Positions 50,101 through 63,100 of a stretch of DNA of 64,000 nt are shown piece after piece. Position 1 is the stretch's first letter. Each line of letters starts with the position of its first letter. Made by a program: the position numbers and the translations under genes. The stretch is taken from positions 317,501-381,500 of the forward strand of contig JAVYIG010000701.1 in NCBI GenBank assembly GCA_035222895.1, in the 5' to 3' direction. Below the pieces are notes generated by a model. That model made no database searches. It was not told the DNA's origin and was given only the letters and a program-made list of their open reading frames with translations. The DNA comes from Strongylocentrotus droebachiensis. Taxonomy: Eukaryota; Echinodermata; Echinoidea; Camarodonta; Strongylocentrotidae.

Positions 50101-53100
50101 TGATTTCAACCTGCGGTGTTTCATTTTTTCCTTCAGAAAACGGAGTCACTGAGCCAACGTCCGTTTCAACGCGGAGATGTACGGGCTCCAGGGGAGGAAG
50201 GAATTTCCAACGTAAGTGGTATCCTTTCTGGAGGAAGATGTTTAGATGATTTTTTTTTAACCATCACATTCTTCTGAAGTCTGAAGCTATGACGCTTTCA
50301 CCATGTGGGTAGTCCTGAAAAGGAGAGTTAAGTTTGAAAGGGGATAGAAGAGAAAAAGAAAGTGATTGAGAAGTATTATTTCGGTTGGGTACGCTGAGGC
50401 AGAGAACGTTATGAGAGAGAGAGAGGTTTTCTTTTGCGAGTGGATACCTGAAAAGGACAAGTTAACCAGCTTACAGAGAGAGTAAGAGAGAGTGAGAGAG
50501 AGAGAGAGAGAGTAAGAGACAGACAGACAGAGAGAGGGGCTCTATGTTTCTCGTTTTAAGAATGCGCGACACTGTTTGTTGGATTCTCTCTAAATATTAA
50601 AAAGTCATCCACTTTCGGGTTGTTATATCATGGATCTCTTTGGCTGAGGTGTAAATCCACAGTAAAAGAATACTTAAATCCTATCTCAAAAGAGTAATTC
50701 ATACACTAAATTGGAGTGGATTTAAACCATTCTTAGGGGTGGATTTACTTCACAATGAACATGTCGCCCACAAATGTGGATTTCCAGTGTAATCCATTTA
50801 GACAGTACCTGTAGTCTCAGAGGTGCGTTTAAATAGGGAAGGCAAATTTGGAATAAATTTGCCTTCCCTTTAGTAGGCTTTAAACGGTACAAACCACCCT
50901 TTGAAAATAATGGGTTAAAAGTTAGTATAAATCAAATAAGCCTCCTAAGAAAAGATACATGGGTGTGAAGAAAATATGAATTTTTAAACCTGTGCATGGA
51001 AGTCGGTACTCATAATGATTTGGTAAAGGCGAAAAATAGTTGTTGAGCTTTCTCATTATCTTTTTGTTAGTTTTGGATAACACCATGGAAGAATGTCTCC
51101 TGACGGGATTGCTCTTAAAATGAGTTTTTAAACTAGACAAGTAATAGCAGAAAGGTGTGAACAAAACATCCATACCACATGTCTGTGTAGTCCCATTAAC
51201 TCATTTCTTTCCGTCTGTAGTTCAAGCGACTGCCAGCAAGACAGCACATTTCTTGTCAGTTTGATGATCCTCGAACCTCACAGTATACACCAAAGCTAGT
51301 TCGTCATAATCGACCATTCCATATTGTTCCAGACAGTTTCTTTCATGAACAGTATTTACTTTATCTTTTACATCAATCATTGATCCCCGCCCCATTTAGA
51401 AAACAACCGAGGAGGTGGAAGAGCAAATGGAGGTCGAGGCCGAGATAGAAATCCTGCCCGAGACCCAAATCGCCCACGTGGACGAAGTTCGAATGGTAAG
51501 TTCATTGAATACGATCGCGAAGACTTTCTTAAAAAATCAACTTAAACCAGTCAAAATCACCTTTTGAGTAATGCAAACATTACAATAACGTTTAATCTGT
51601 CGGAACTTAATTGTTATGATAAACAGTATGTTACTGAAATATGTGAATACATATACGGAGAGAGATAGAGAGAGAGAGGGGGGGCACTGTAGTAAGCACC
51701 GAAATTGAGTGCTTGATATTTGGGCTTTAAACTTATTAACGTAATGTTATTATCATTATCAACATCATCATCATCATCATCATCAATGTAGGGGTAGCCT
51801 ATATACCGACGTATACAAAATGGTAAATTTACGCTTTGAGATTTCGCTTTGTAGGGTGCCCTTTTTTTCTCTCCAGAAAGTGCCCTTTTTGTTGGTGCCC
51901 CCCCCCCCCACTTTAAAAGTTGCTCTGCCGCCCCTGAAGGGGTTTCCATATTTCGCCCATAAATTCAGATTTTTGAGGATGCACAATTTCTCATAATGTT
52001 TGTGAAAGTTATTTATGTCAATTTATTAAAAAAACAGAAAGTAAAGTTTAAGACTACAAATGTGTGCAAGTAGAACAATTATTCACAAAAATTTCCGAAG
52101 ACTATTCGGATATCGCTATGAAAATCAGTCACAACTTCGGGAAACCGACAACAGGCAAATTCTTCGAAAACAGGGAATTACACACATCGTTAAAGGGATA
52201 GTTGAGTTTTGTTGCAGAGGGCGCTACACACAATCATTTTTTTGTGAGATAATGAAAAAGTGAGTGTCAATTTTGAAATGACATACAATTATAATGTCAA
52301 AATCATCTTTGTTTGATCAAAATCGGTTCAGATACGGCTGAAATATCCATAAATAAAACGATTTCTAATATTTGTGGTGCCCCACAAAATATTCGATAAT
52401 TTGAACCAGCCGTTGAAAAAACGAGATAGCGCCTCATAAGTTTTATTCTAGCAAATGCTGATGTTGGCTCTTTGTTGGCTTTTTAGTGTTGGTTATAATA
52501 CGCACAACCAGCCGGCCCGTGTATTGTTATTATTAATTACTTAACGGTCATCGTATTTTTTTGAAAGTGAAGCTGATTTGGTATGATCGTATTGGCTCAA
52601 TTTCACACATTTTGGAGTCTAAAATTATCTTCATATGTCATAAATAAGAATAAGAACAACTAGAAATGCAATCGTGTCACAGCGATGTGCGTGCAATGAC
52701 GCCGTGTTTCTACGTGTCAAACGAAAGAGCTTCTCTCGGACTATCCAGAGCAATTTGTACGAAGTCTGTAGCTTCTGTAATATTGGAGACAGGTAGGGCG
52801 AAAGAAAGGCCTCAATAGTGACCTTGATGGGATGGTACGTAGTGACTATGCCTACGAAGTTTGAAAGAAATTGGGATAGGGGAAAGAACCTAGAAAGGGC
52901 TCGCAAGCACTGCGTGCAAAAACCATTGGGATTTGGTGCATGTTCCTCATTGCAATCAAGATCGTTCTAGGGGTCAAAAGCGTGAACCCGATATGCCCCA
53001 TAGACAATGTGTGTAATGCATGGGCGGAAAACGTACAGGACCTGTATTATGACCGGAGTTAAATTGTTTTTTCTCTCTCTCTTTATGTCTCTTTATGGGC

Positions 53101-56100
53101 CGTATTTGGTATCATTAGAAAGAGAATTTCATGGTTGTTATTGTAAACCACTTTCTTTTTTTCTATGATAATCCTATCGAAACACGTGATGTAAAATAGA
53201 TTTATAGTACAGAATGGCGTCTTTAATGGCCCCCTTGACCAATTTCAAAAATCCGGCCAAGAGGTTCCCTGCGTATTGGAACTCGGCATGTCACTGCAAA
53301 TTTTCAAGGAAAAAAAAAGACGTTTAAGGGGCGAAAAGCAGTCTGAAAAAATGACGTCATAGCCGATACGTGTTAGATTCAGGCGGAATTCGTGTAGTGA
53401 CTTTTGTTCAAATGCGATTTACTCACAATTTTCTGTGTGAACATATACTATACTTGGTATCATTCGAAAGGGCACTTCATTGCGGTCAGTTTGACACCAT
53501 TTTTATCTGCGCGCAATGTATTGCACGCATTAAACGCGCTATTACGTAATGCATAGTAAATTCATCATTTTTGGCGATAACTTTGCGCTGACATATTCGA
53601 ATTTTACAAAAACTTGGTAAACAGTTGTCACGTATATGGATACATATGTCTGCCAAGTTTCATTGATGTAGGTATAAAGATCGCCATTTTAGAGCAAGTT
53701 GAAGTTATTTTGGAATTTTCTTGAAAATGGCAAATTTGGAGGGCAATTTTCTCAAATTTGGTCAGTGATAGGGTATATAATTTTGTATATGGCTGGAAAG
53801 GGCATATCTTCAAGTATCTAAATCCAAAAAAGGGTACGGGTTTGCCAAGCCATTATGGAGATACGGCCACAGAGAGAAAGCTAATTCCCATAACTTTAGA
53901 GGGCGCTATTTATGTTGTGCAAAGCCATTGGAGCGTGGAATTTGGCATGGCTATGTGCAATTATGAGATAAAGATACTGTGTGATTTAAATACAAAACGG
54001 AATTTATATGAGAAAGTTATGGCAGTTTTAGATTATTTAGGGGTCAATTTTTCAAGAATTTGAGAGATTGTTGACGGAGACGGTTTCAGATTTGAATTTT
54101 GAGTATGAATATGGCATTTTGAAGGGCAAGTTATACGTCGCAGATGAAAGAACATCTCTCAGAATATCTAGAGGAATTTGTTACAAATGTGTAGGATCTA
54201 GGATAGTGGAGATAGGAAGGAAGAAAGAAAGGCCTTAAAATGGACCAGAAACGGACAAAATGGCGCCTGGACGGTCATGCATGAGTGATTTCCAAAATCG
54301 AAGAATGTAGTGACCTTGATGAGATGCTAGAGATGATGCCTAAGAAATTTGAAAGGTAAAGGACTTGAGGAAACTACCTAACTAGGAAGGACAAGCACTA
54401 CGTGCAAAACGAATGGGATTTTTGGACGATAAGGAGAATATTAATGGGGCAGAATGTGAACGAAAACAAGGCAATGACGAAGGTCGTCATTGCAATAACC
54501 ATGCACTTTGAAGGCATTTGCGGTCTGAATCAAGAACACAACTATCCCGTTAAATGCAAGGCAGTGTGGGGCCATGGGGAAAGTCAACTGCTGTTCAGTA
54601 CATTTTTTTGCGGGGGGGGGGGGGAGCTGTGAATGCACTGCCTTCAATTGTTTGCTATTTAAATGGTACTTTATAAGACTATTCATTGATGGATTGGAAG
54701 ATAATTGAGCCACAGCATTATTTATTTTAAAAAATATGTATAAGTATCAACATCATGTTGACTTTTCCCATGCCTTTTATACACAATGCCTAGCATTGCG
54801 TGATGATGGCTCTATATTCAGTGAGCATTCAACTTTAACTTACCAGAAAGAGTAGGTAGTATTGGAAATTCGTTTTATTACAATGCCATAAAACATTGGA
54901 ATTCCCTTCCCAATGGTGTAAAAGAAATAGGAAACTATGGTCATTTTAAGAGGAAATTAAAGGAATGAGAAGAGAAGTGAATGACATGTTATATGATTGA
55001 AATTTGTATTCTTCTGTCGGTTCATACTTTTTCATGTTGTATATACTTATGTTTTCGTACGTAATAGAAATTCTACAAATTCATCATTATTTTCCTCTTC
55101 TTCCTTCTCCTCTTTTTCTCCTTCTCCTTCTTCTTTTTCTTCTTGTACTTAATATCATAATCATCAGTTTAATGTTGTTATTATTATTATTATCTTTAAT
55201 AAGTAGTTCTTTTAATTTTCTTATCTGTCTGTAAATATTACTATGTTAACTTATTAATTTTATACATGTCTGTAAGGGACCCCACTGGAAATAAGCTCTC
55301 GAGCTTTCGTGGGTTATCCTTTTCAAGCTGACTTATTTTTGATCTGTTATTATTGTATATTGTTGTATGTTGGAAGCTTCTCGAATAAAAATCAATCAAT
55401 CAATCATTATTCCGTGTTCTCAGTTTTCGAAGTTGTGTCTGAATGAAAATGCGATGTCGGTTCGCAATGCACCGCAACTGAAGAAAAAAAATCATTATAA
55501 GAATGAGTACACACTTGGCGTACCTGTGTTTACAGCTGATTTATTCAAAATGAAGCTCCATGAAAGAACCAAGATAATTGCATCAATGTGTGCGCCTTGC
55601 AATTTTTATTCATTATTATTCATCATTCATTTTTGTTTCTTATGTCCTTCTTTCCGCTCTGTATGCTATTTCATTAAGTAAAGTCTGAATAATGAAATAG
55701 AAATCAATATGGTATTTATTCCTCAATTTATTCCTCAATTACAGGTTTGAAATCAATTTACATACATGTAGTACAAGTATAAAAATGTCGCAATCCTTTT
55801 TAATTTTAGAATTAAATGTAGTTGCCGGGACATCAAATACGATAACATCCGGTGACAGCATTGTCGAAATCGTACTCGACGAAAGTTCGACGGTGTATGG
55901 ATTGCGGATCGAACCACGCAGTCCCACAGACATAATTTCTGGATTCCTGTTGCAGTATTGCCCGGTCTGTTCTGATGAGGAGGATGAGGGCTCCTGTTTC
56001 TTTGTGAAAAGCGAAGATGGAAAGCCAAAGGTAAAGACTTCTTTAGTCTTTAATATGCACTTTAACCCTTTCCCGACAAACATTCCACATTTTCTGGTTT

Positions 56101-57159
56101 GACTCAGTAACTTTTTATTCAGAGCCCTAAGAAGATACCGGATGCATGACAAAGAAAGGGCAAATGTTTGTTCAAATAAGGTGTCTATTTTTGTTGCATG
56201 ATCACATTGCGCTTCAGGCCAGGTATTTAGAAAAAGGAAAATAATCTTTAAAATATTTATCATTGTTTTTCGAACAAAATTGGTTACCAATATACATTGT
56301 TTTCAAAGACATTGGATTGTATCAGAACAGTGAAGAATATTATTGCTGCCAATTTGAGGAATAACATGTGACCAATTTATGCACTCAAAATATCTGTCTT
56401 GGAACTGTTAAGGAAAGGATCCAAGCAGTGCTAAATATCTTGCTTTGGGGTTATTTTACAGCCCACTGAACTGGAAAATAACCATACCAAGCTAATGCTA
56501 TACATGTGTTATTAGAAAGATGATAGACCAGGAAAGGAAATGATCTATGCAATTTGAAATTATCGGTTGCTAATCTGTATTGCAGATGCAAAATCATCTA
56601 ATCAACATAAAACATTCCATTCATATAAGGTTCGATAATAGAAACACGATATGGGGCACGTAATATTCTGTATGTAGAAAATATCTAGGATTCGAGTTAT
56701 TAGACTTGTAATGTTGTTTGTTTATTTATTTAGGAAGGCAAAAAACATCCACAGCAAAACGAGTAAGTACAAAATGTAATCGTATTTGTATTATTTTTGT
56801 TATTTACCTTTGTTTTCGTCTCTTGTTTGTTTGTTGAATACAGGAGTTCCTCGGTAATGTCGATGGAGCAGATTTGACCGTACAATTTGATGATATTGAA
56901 GGTTCATGTTTCAGAGTCTACGCCGTTGTCGAAGAATCCTGCGACGTTTCCCTCAATCTTCTTATAAAGGAAAAAGGTAAACAGGAAATATTTACCAGCT
57001 ATTAAGTCATGTGAAATATCATTGATGGTTTGTTAGTATATTGAAGGTATCTCCTTTAAATTCTGGGCCGTATATAACCTGTAATCATTGTAAGACTGAA
57101 TTCAAACTATGAAGGATCTTTATTCCAACTTTTTTTATTCAATATATATTAACTGCTGG

Positions 57160-57197
<38 letters not shown>

Positions 57198-60100
57198 TTC
57201 CTTTTGTTAAACCAGTTCTTAGCATTACCTTAATGATTAGTTATTTCCTTCTGGAACCCGTTGCATTTGTATGTAGTAGCAGCATCATGTATAAGCGCTA
57301 AGCAGTACAAACAGTACAAGAGTAGTAGTGGTACTAGCAGTAGTATTAGTGGTTGTGGTTGTGGTAATAGTAGAGGAAGTAGTTACAGGTGAAGTAGCAA
57401 GTCTATTAGTAGTAATATTTGTTGTGGTGGTGGTGGTAATAGCACCTTATTCTTCAGTTCTAATCAGAAGAATGATTTGCTTGAACATTCAAAGGTGAAA
57501 TAGCTATTCTCTTTTTGTGTTTTTCATGTTTTTACTATAATTTATTTTATTTTTTATCGTAGAAGGTACAAAACGGCCATCTGCGTCTACTCGACGATGC
57601 AGTGGGTCTCGAGAGGGGCGGAATCTGCTGGGTAAGAATTTGTTTTAATTCGTACTTTTTGTAATTGGATCAATGAGGATGGTAGGACGGTTAGCCCGCT
57701 ATTTCCCAAATAGCGGGTTATTTGGGAAACGAGACCAAGATTTCTCGGGATATTTTCTCGACCAAATAGCCCGCTAATTGCAACTGCAGGCTGATGACAA
57801 CGCAAATTAGCTGGCTAATTTGAGATCGGGCTAGTTAAAGTAGCGGGTTATTTTGCAACTTCGGTCTAATGAAAACAGGCAGTGAGACAACCTTGTCATG
57901 CGGAATGTGGAACATTAAAACAAACAAACAAACTTTTGTGACCTGCTTACAACCTTATCGATCTCGATCACTTATTCGTTCTCTCCAGTCGTGAATACTC
58001 AATCACCATGGAAATATGCAGAGAACAATTTGATTCAAGTGGGGTTTTTGTCTTCATTCTGTCTAATAATATTTAAAATACATTCAATATTCGACATCTT
58101 ATTCAAGGTCGAGAACGGGGCAATCGCGGCAAGGGGCCCAGGCGTGGCAGGTTCGGACAACTCAGTGGTAAGCGCACTTGATTTGTTTTTTCTTTTCATA
58201 CTCACAAATGTTTGAAATCTTGTGATTGTACGCATATTCTTCGTATTTTTCGCTTTCCTTGTACATGCACTATATTTCTTACGTGCATGTATAAAAGTAT
58301 TAATCAATAATAATGGTGAATTTTTTCTAAGAGCTGTACTATTATTACCTCGGTATTAACCGATTGACTCAGGTAAGGCGCTCTGGCATTCGATTCATTT
58401 CTTAGATTAATGTTTTGCCAAAGGACATTAGTACCGCGTATAATTTATAATGGCTTCTGCGTAATGTATATGATGTATTATTTTTTATAGTATCACTGTT
58501 AACATTTAGAGCACTATAACTTCTTTGTTAGAAAAGCAATGTACTTGAAATTTAGATGTGATATCAACCATATTTATAGACAGTTTTCCAGATAGTTCCA
58601 ATTCAGCAGCCGTAATAATTTTATTCAAATTTTGAGAAATATTTTGGCGCAATTCATATTTTTGGAAAAAATAGTTTAAAAACAAGTTTCTGGCTCCAAA
58701 TTGTTACGCTTCTTTTCTCCAAACCTATTTAATGTAATATAAACTGGCAGTAAATTTGATTCACTGTCATATGACCCTCACACATGGTAAATGAGGTTGT
58801 GCTAAAAAGTGATCTCCAAAATAATCCAACAGTAGTTACGTGGCAGCAATATTGAAAAATGGCCGCCATTTTTTTGTTCAGCAGTTGTTTTACAACTCCC
58901 CCCCCCCCCCCCCAACCAAATATTGTGCTTTGGCCCCTTAAGTACTTACAAATGTTATTATCATTGTTATTATTATTAGTAGTAGTAGTATAGTAGTAGT
59001 AATAGTAGTAATAGTAGTAGTAGTAGTAGTAGGCCTAGTAGTAGTAGTAGTGGAAGTAGTAGTCGTAGTAGTAGTAGTAGTAGTAGTAGTAGTACCATCA
59101 TCATCATCAATATCACGTATTAATCGCCCTTTTCTAATCCATAATCAATCCAAGAAACTGTTGAAATCAGAGGTCAGTTCGAAACCATCGAGATTGGCGG
59201 CTTCGCCATCGAGATCCGACCCGACGCAGCCTCCGTAGTCAATGGCCTGTTGATAAAACCATCCAGTCGCGAAGACATCGTCGAAGCCCTAGAGATTGAA
59301 TACTGCTCAAGCTGTCCATCTGAAGACGATGATGATGACGATGATGATGACGAGAAGTGCCAGAGGATTTTAGATGCTGATGGAAATCCGAAGGTAATCT
59401 CGAATTGCGTTTTAGAATAAAGATAAACATGTAAGTGCATCATCGAAATTAAATAGGGGCTTGGGACCTCCAACAAAAATACTTTGTCGTTGGAAAACCA
59501 TTGCTGCAAAGATTCTTGGGAATTTATGGCGTCTTTAAAGCCAAATATAAGGTGTCCGTAAATTCAACGAAATATCAAGGTTCCGGTCTGGAGGGCCTTC
59601 CTAAAGTGGACAGGAACCCGAGAGGAGGGGTGATTTGAGCGTCCTCGTTCTGTCTATGTCATTGAGAAATATAATAGAGACGTCCCCTGAAAAGGACTGT
59701 TTATCAAAATGGCCTCGTATTTTAAATATGAGTAGCCAAAGTATTACCTTTCATGCTACATGTGTGAGTAATCCCTTTAATATACGTATTTCTTAGTTGA
59801 TTGGGTGTGTGCTCTTCAGATTTCAGTCATATTGAGTCAATTTTTTTATCATTCCGCTGATTGCAAGCTTTTCCGATTGCTTCCAGACAGCTGATTTATT
59901 TATTTCACTTTGCATGACTAATATTCAACATTATGCTTTCTGGTAGGACGAACGCAGGACTTTAAAATAATTTATCCACAGCGATGTCATCGAACTCTGA
60001 CCCGATGCCGCCTCCTTGGTCAACGACCCGTCGACGGCCTAAAATGAACGGCTACCAAGCAGGCGAAGGTGTGGGAAAGGGGGCTAATCATTTTTTTTCA

Positions 60101-63100
60101 ATCCCACTTTTCCCGTCCCCCTGTCTTTTACACCCCCTCCCCTCATAATTAGTTAGAGGTGGTTTGGTGAGCTCCTGTGTGCATTTCGACAGAAACACCA
60201 GAAAACAAAAATTGAGATATGGCAACACAATATTTCATGAGAGTGGCAGCCCTTCAACATACTTCTCATTTATACTTTGCAGAAATTCACCGGCAATCTG
60301 AATGGAGAGGAGCTGTCTATTGTCTTTGATGAGGTTCAAGGGGAATGTTACAGGATCTACCCCATTGTGTCATCAACCTGCAGAATTGGTTTTTCTCTCC
60401 TGATAAAGGCGCCTGGTAATGTATTTAATTTATCTATTCGTTGGTTTGGGGACTTTGGTTACAGATCACGAGACCAACAGCCTATGAGACCGACATTGCA
60501 GTCTGGCAGCCATTTTGAAAAGTTGTCAGAATGGCCAATATATCAACATGTCGGTCTGGAGAGCCTTAAAGTGGACAGGAACCCAAGAAACCGAGGGCTC
60601 ACGAGGCCGGCATTAGCGGTCTGCGGGCACTCTGAAAAGTCAGAAGTCACAAGAGACGGACATTGTCCATTTGGCGAACATTCTGAGAAGTTATCAGAAT
60701 GACTGACAAACCAAGAAACTGACGGTCTTTCTGAAAGTTTTTCAGAAGGCACAATGGATATAGCCAACGCGACCGACAGTGTCAGTCAAGCAGGTATTCT
60801 CAAAAGTTTATTAGAATGCCGCGAAACCAATGGCCAACGAGACCGATATTGTTGGTCTGGTTGGCCTTTGATCGAGTGATAACTAGATCAACATAGTCGG
60901 TGTCGAGGGCTGTTGGTCTAAAGAATCAAATAGTTTATCACAGCACATCAAGTTCCTGTCGGCCAAGTCCTTGAATTGTGTGCTTCTTACTGGGTTTTTG
61001 GATAAATGCCCTGTTCAAAGATATTGCTATACATACATAGAAACAATATCAAAAGGTGAACATCAATTGAATTTAGATGTGCATGATATGAAGCGCCTAA
61101 ACTCAGAACCTACTTTTTCTGGCGCTTAGCAAAAAGAATTGGAAGGTAAATTTCGTACACTCTATCAAAATCATTAAAATAATTTCTTATAATGATTTGA
61201 TCAGAAAAAGATTACATTAGAAATTCATACGCTTTAAATTATACGTTAGCTATAATATTATTTTAGATATAAATAGCTTTGTCACACCGCCAAGCCGTCT
61301 ACACAATAAACGACTCCAAGCCGACCATGCACTGTAAAAACGTTGGGCAATATTTTCCAACACTTTGCCCAACGCTGTGCCAATAGTCAACCCAACCATC
61401 TATTGGGCAATATTTTGACCAGTGGTATTAGTAAACGTAAGTACGTGCATAATTGTTTCGTATTTTGCCCAACAGCTGGTCAAGATTTTCCAAACAAGTG
61501 GGCTACCGTATTCGGGCAGTTGAAGGGTCATATCTTTGCCCACATTTCGGACAAAATACGAAACAATTATGCACGTGTGAAGTAGGGTACTTACGTTTAC
61601 CAACACCACTGGGCAAAATATTGCCCAATAGATGATTGGGTTGACTTTGGCACAACGTTGGGCAAAGTGTTGGAAAAATATTGCCCAACCTTTTCACAGT
61701 GTGGCCATTCGGATAGTGTAATTTTGTTCTCGTTCAATCGGTCATCGGCCCAATGTCGGTCACCCTTGGTGTTACAGAGGTACGAGGTATCAAATATTTA
61801 ACTTAAAAATAACATCAGGTTTTAGAAGAAACCTGAGCTGTGATTTCAACCTGCGGTGTTTCATTTTTTTCCTTCAGAAAACGGAGTCACTGAGCCAACG
61901 TCTGTTTCAACGCGGAGATGTACGGGCTCCAGGGGAGGAAGGAATTTCCAACGTAAGTGGTATCCTTTCTGAAGGATGATGTTTAGATGAATTTTTTTTA
62001 ACCACCACATTCTTCTGAAGTCTGAAGCTATGACGCTTTCACCATGTGGGTAGTCCTGAAAAGGAGAGTTAAGTTTGAAAGGGGATAGAAGAGAAAAAGA
62101 AAGTGATTGAGAAGTATTATTTCGGTTGGGTACGCTGAGGCAGAGAAAGTTATGAGAGAGAGGGGTTTTCTTTTGCGATTGGAGTCCATAATCGACCATC
62201 CCATATTGCTTACAGTTTCTTTCATGATTTTGCCACATGAAAAGTATTTAACTTAATCTTTTACATCAATAATTGCCCCATTTAGGAAACAACCGAGGAG
62301 GTGGAAGAGGAAATCGAGGTCGAGGCTCAAATCGCCCAAGTGGACGTAGTTCGAATGGTAAGTTCATTGAATACGATCGCTAAGACTTTCTTAAAAAATC
62401 AACTTAAACCAGTCTAAATCACCTTTTGAGTAATTACAATAACGTTTAATCTATCGGAACTTAATTTATATGATAAACAGTTTGTTACTGAAATATATGA
62501 ATACATATACGGAGAGAGATAGAGAGAGGGGGAGGCACTGTAGTAAGCACCGAAATTGAGTGATTGATATTTGGGCTTTAAACTTTTTAACGTAATGTTA
62601 TTATCATTATCAACATCATCATCATCATCATCATCATCAGTATCATTATTAGTATTATTACTATTATTATCATCATTGTCTTAGATGCTACAGAAAATCA
62701 AGTCGGTGTTCTCTTCCCTGGTGAAAGCGTCGTTGAGATCGACCTCGGAGTTCTAACCACCATCAACGCTTTGGAGATCAAACCAGCAAGTGCTCTCGAC
62801 ATCGTCAACGGGTTCATGCTTCAGTATTGCTCCGAATGTTCCGACGATGAGGACAATGATGCCTGCACGTTTGTTCTTAACGAGGACGGAGAACAGAGGG
62901 TAAAGGGCCGTTCATAAGAATCCGCGACCTCTGCATTTAATGTTTTAGGATAATGTGGAAATATATAGCCACTCTACGTAATTTACCTTCAAAAGCTAAA
63001 AGACAACCAGTTGTGCGTTTTTAGGTGATTTTCTTTAGTTTGCCTTTATTCAACGTCTTCTGAAGTTACATTTTTGAAGGAATTACGACAGAAAAAATGT

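Larger units (their letters stand above)
41766..51837 (+). repeat. Large repeat unit II
   Basis: About 10.1 kb with exons a to h, near identical to unit I in exons and in most intron sequence. Confidence 0.82.
51838..62639 (+). repeat. Large repeat unit III
   Basis: About 10.8 kb with exons a to h. It has a 1.8-kb insertion at the start, a codon lost in exon a and a shorter exon h. It ends in an (ATC)n run that leads directly into unit IV. Confidence 0.8.

Noticed and set aside
53758-54063. 101-codon protein in the 1.8-kb element
   Set aside because: No recognisable domain, and the inverted copy at the window end does not keep an equivalent clean frame as far as I can read; treated as part of the element.
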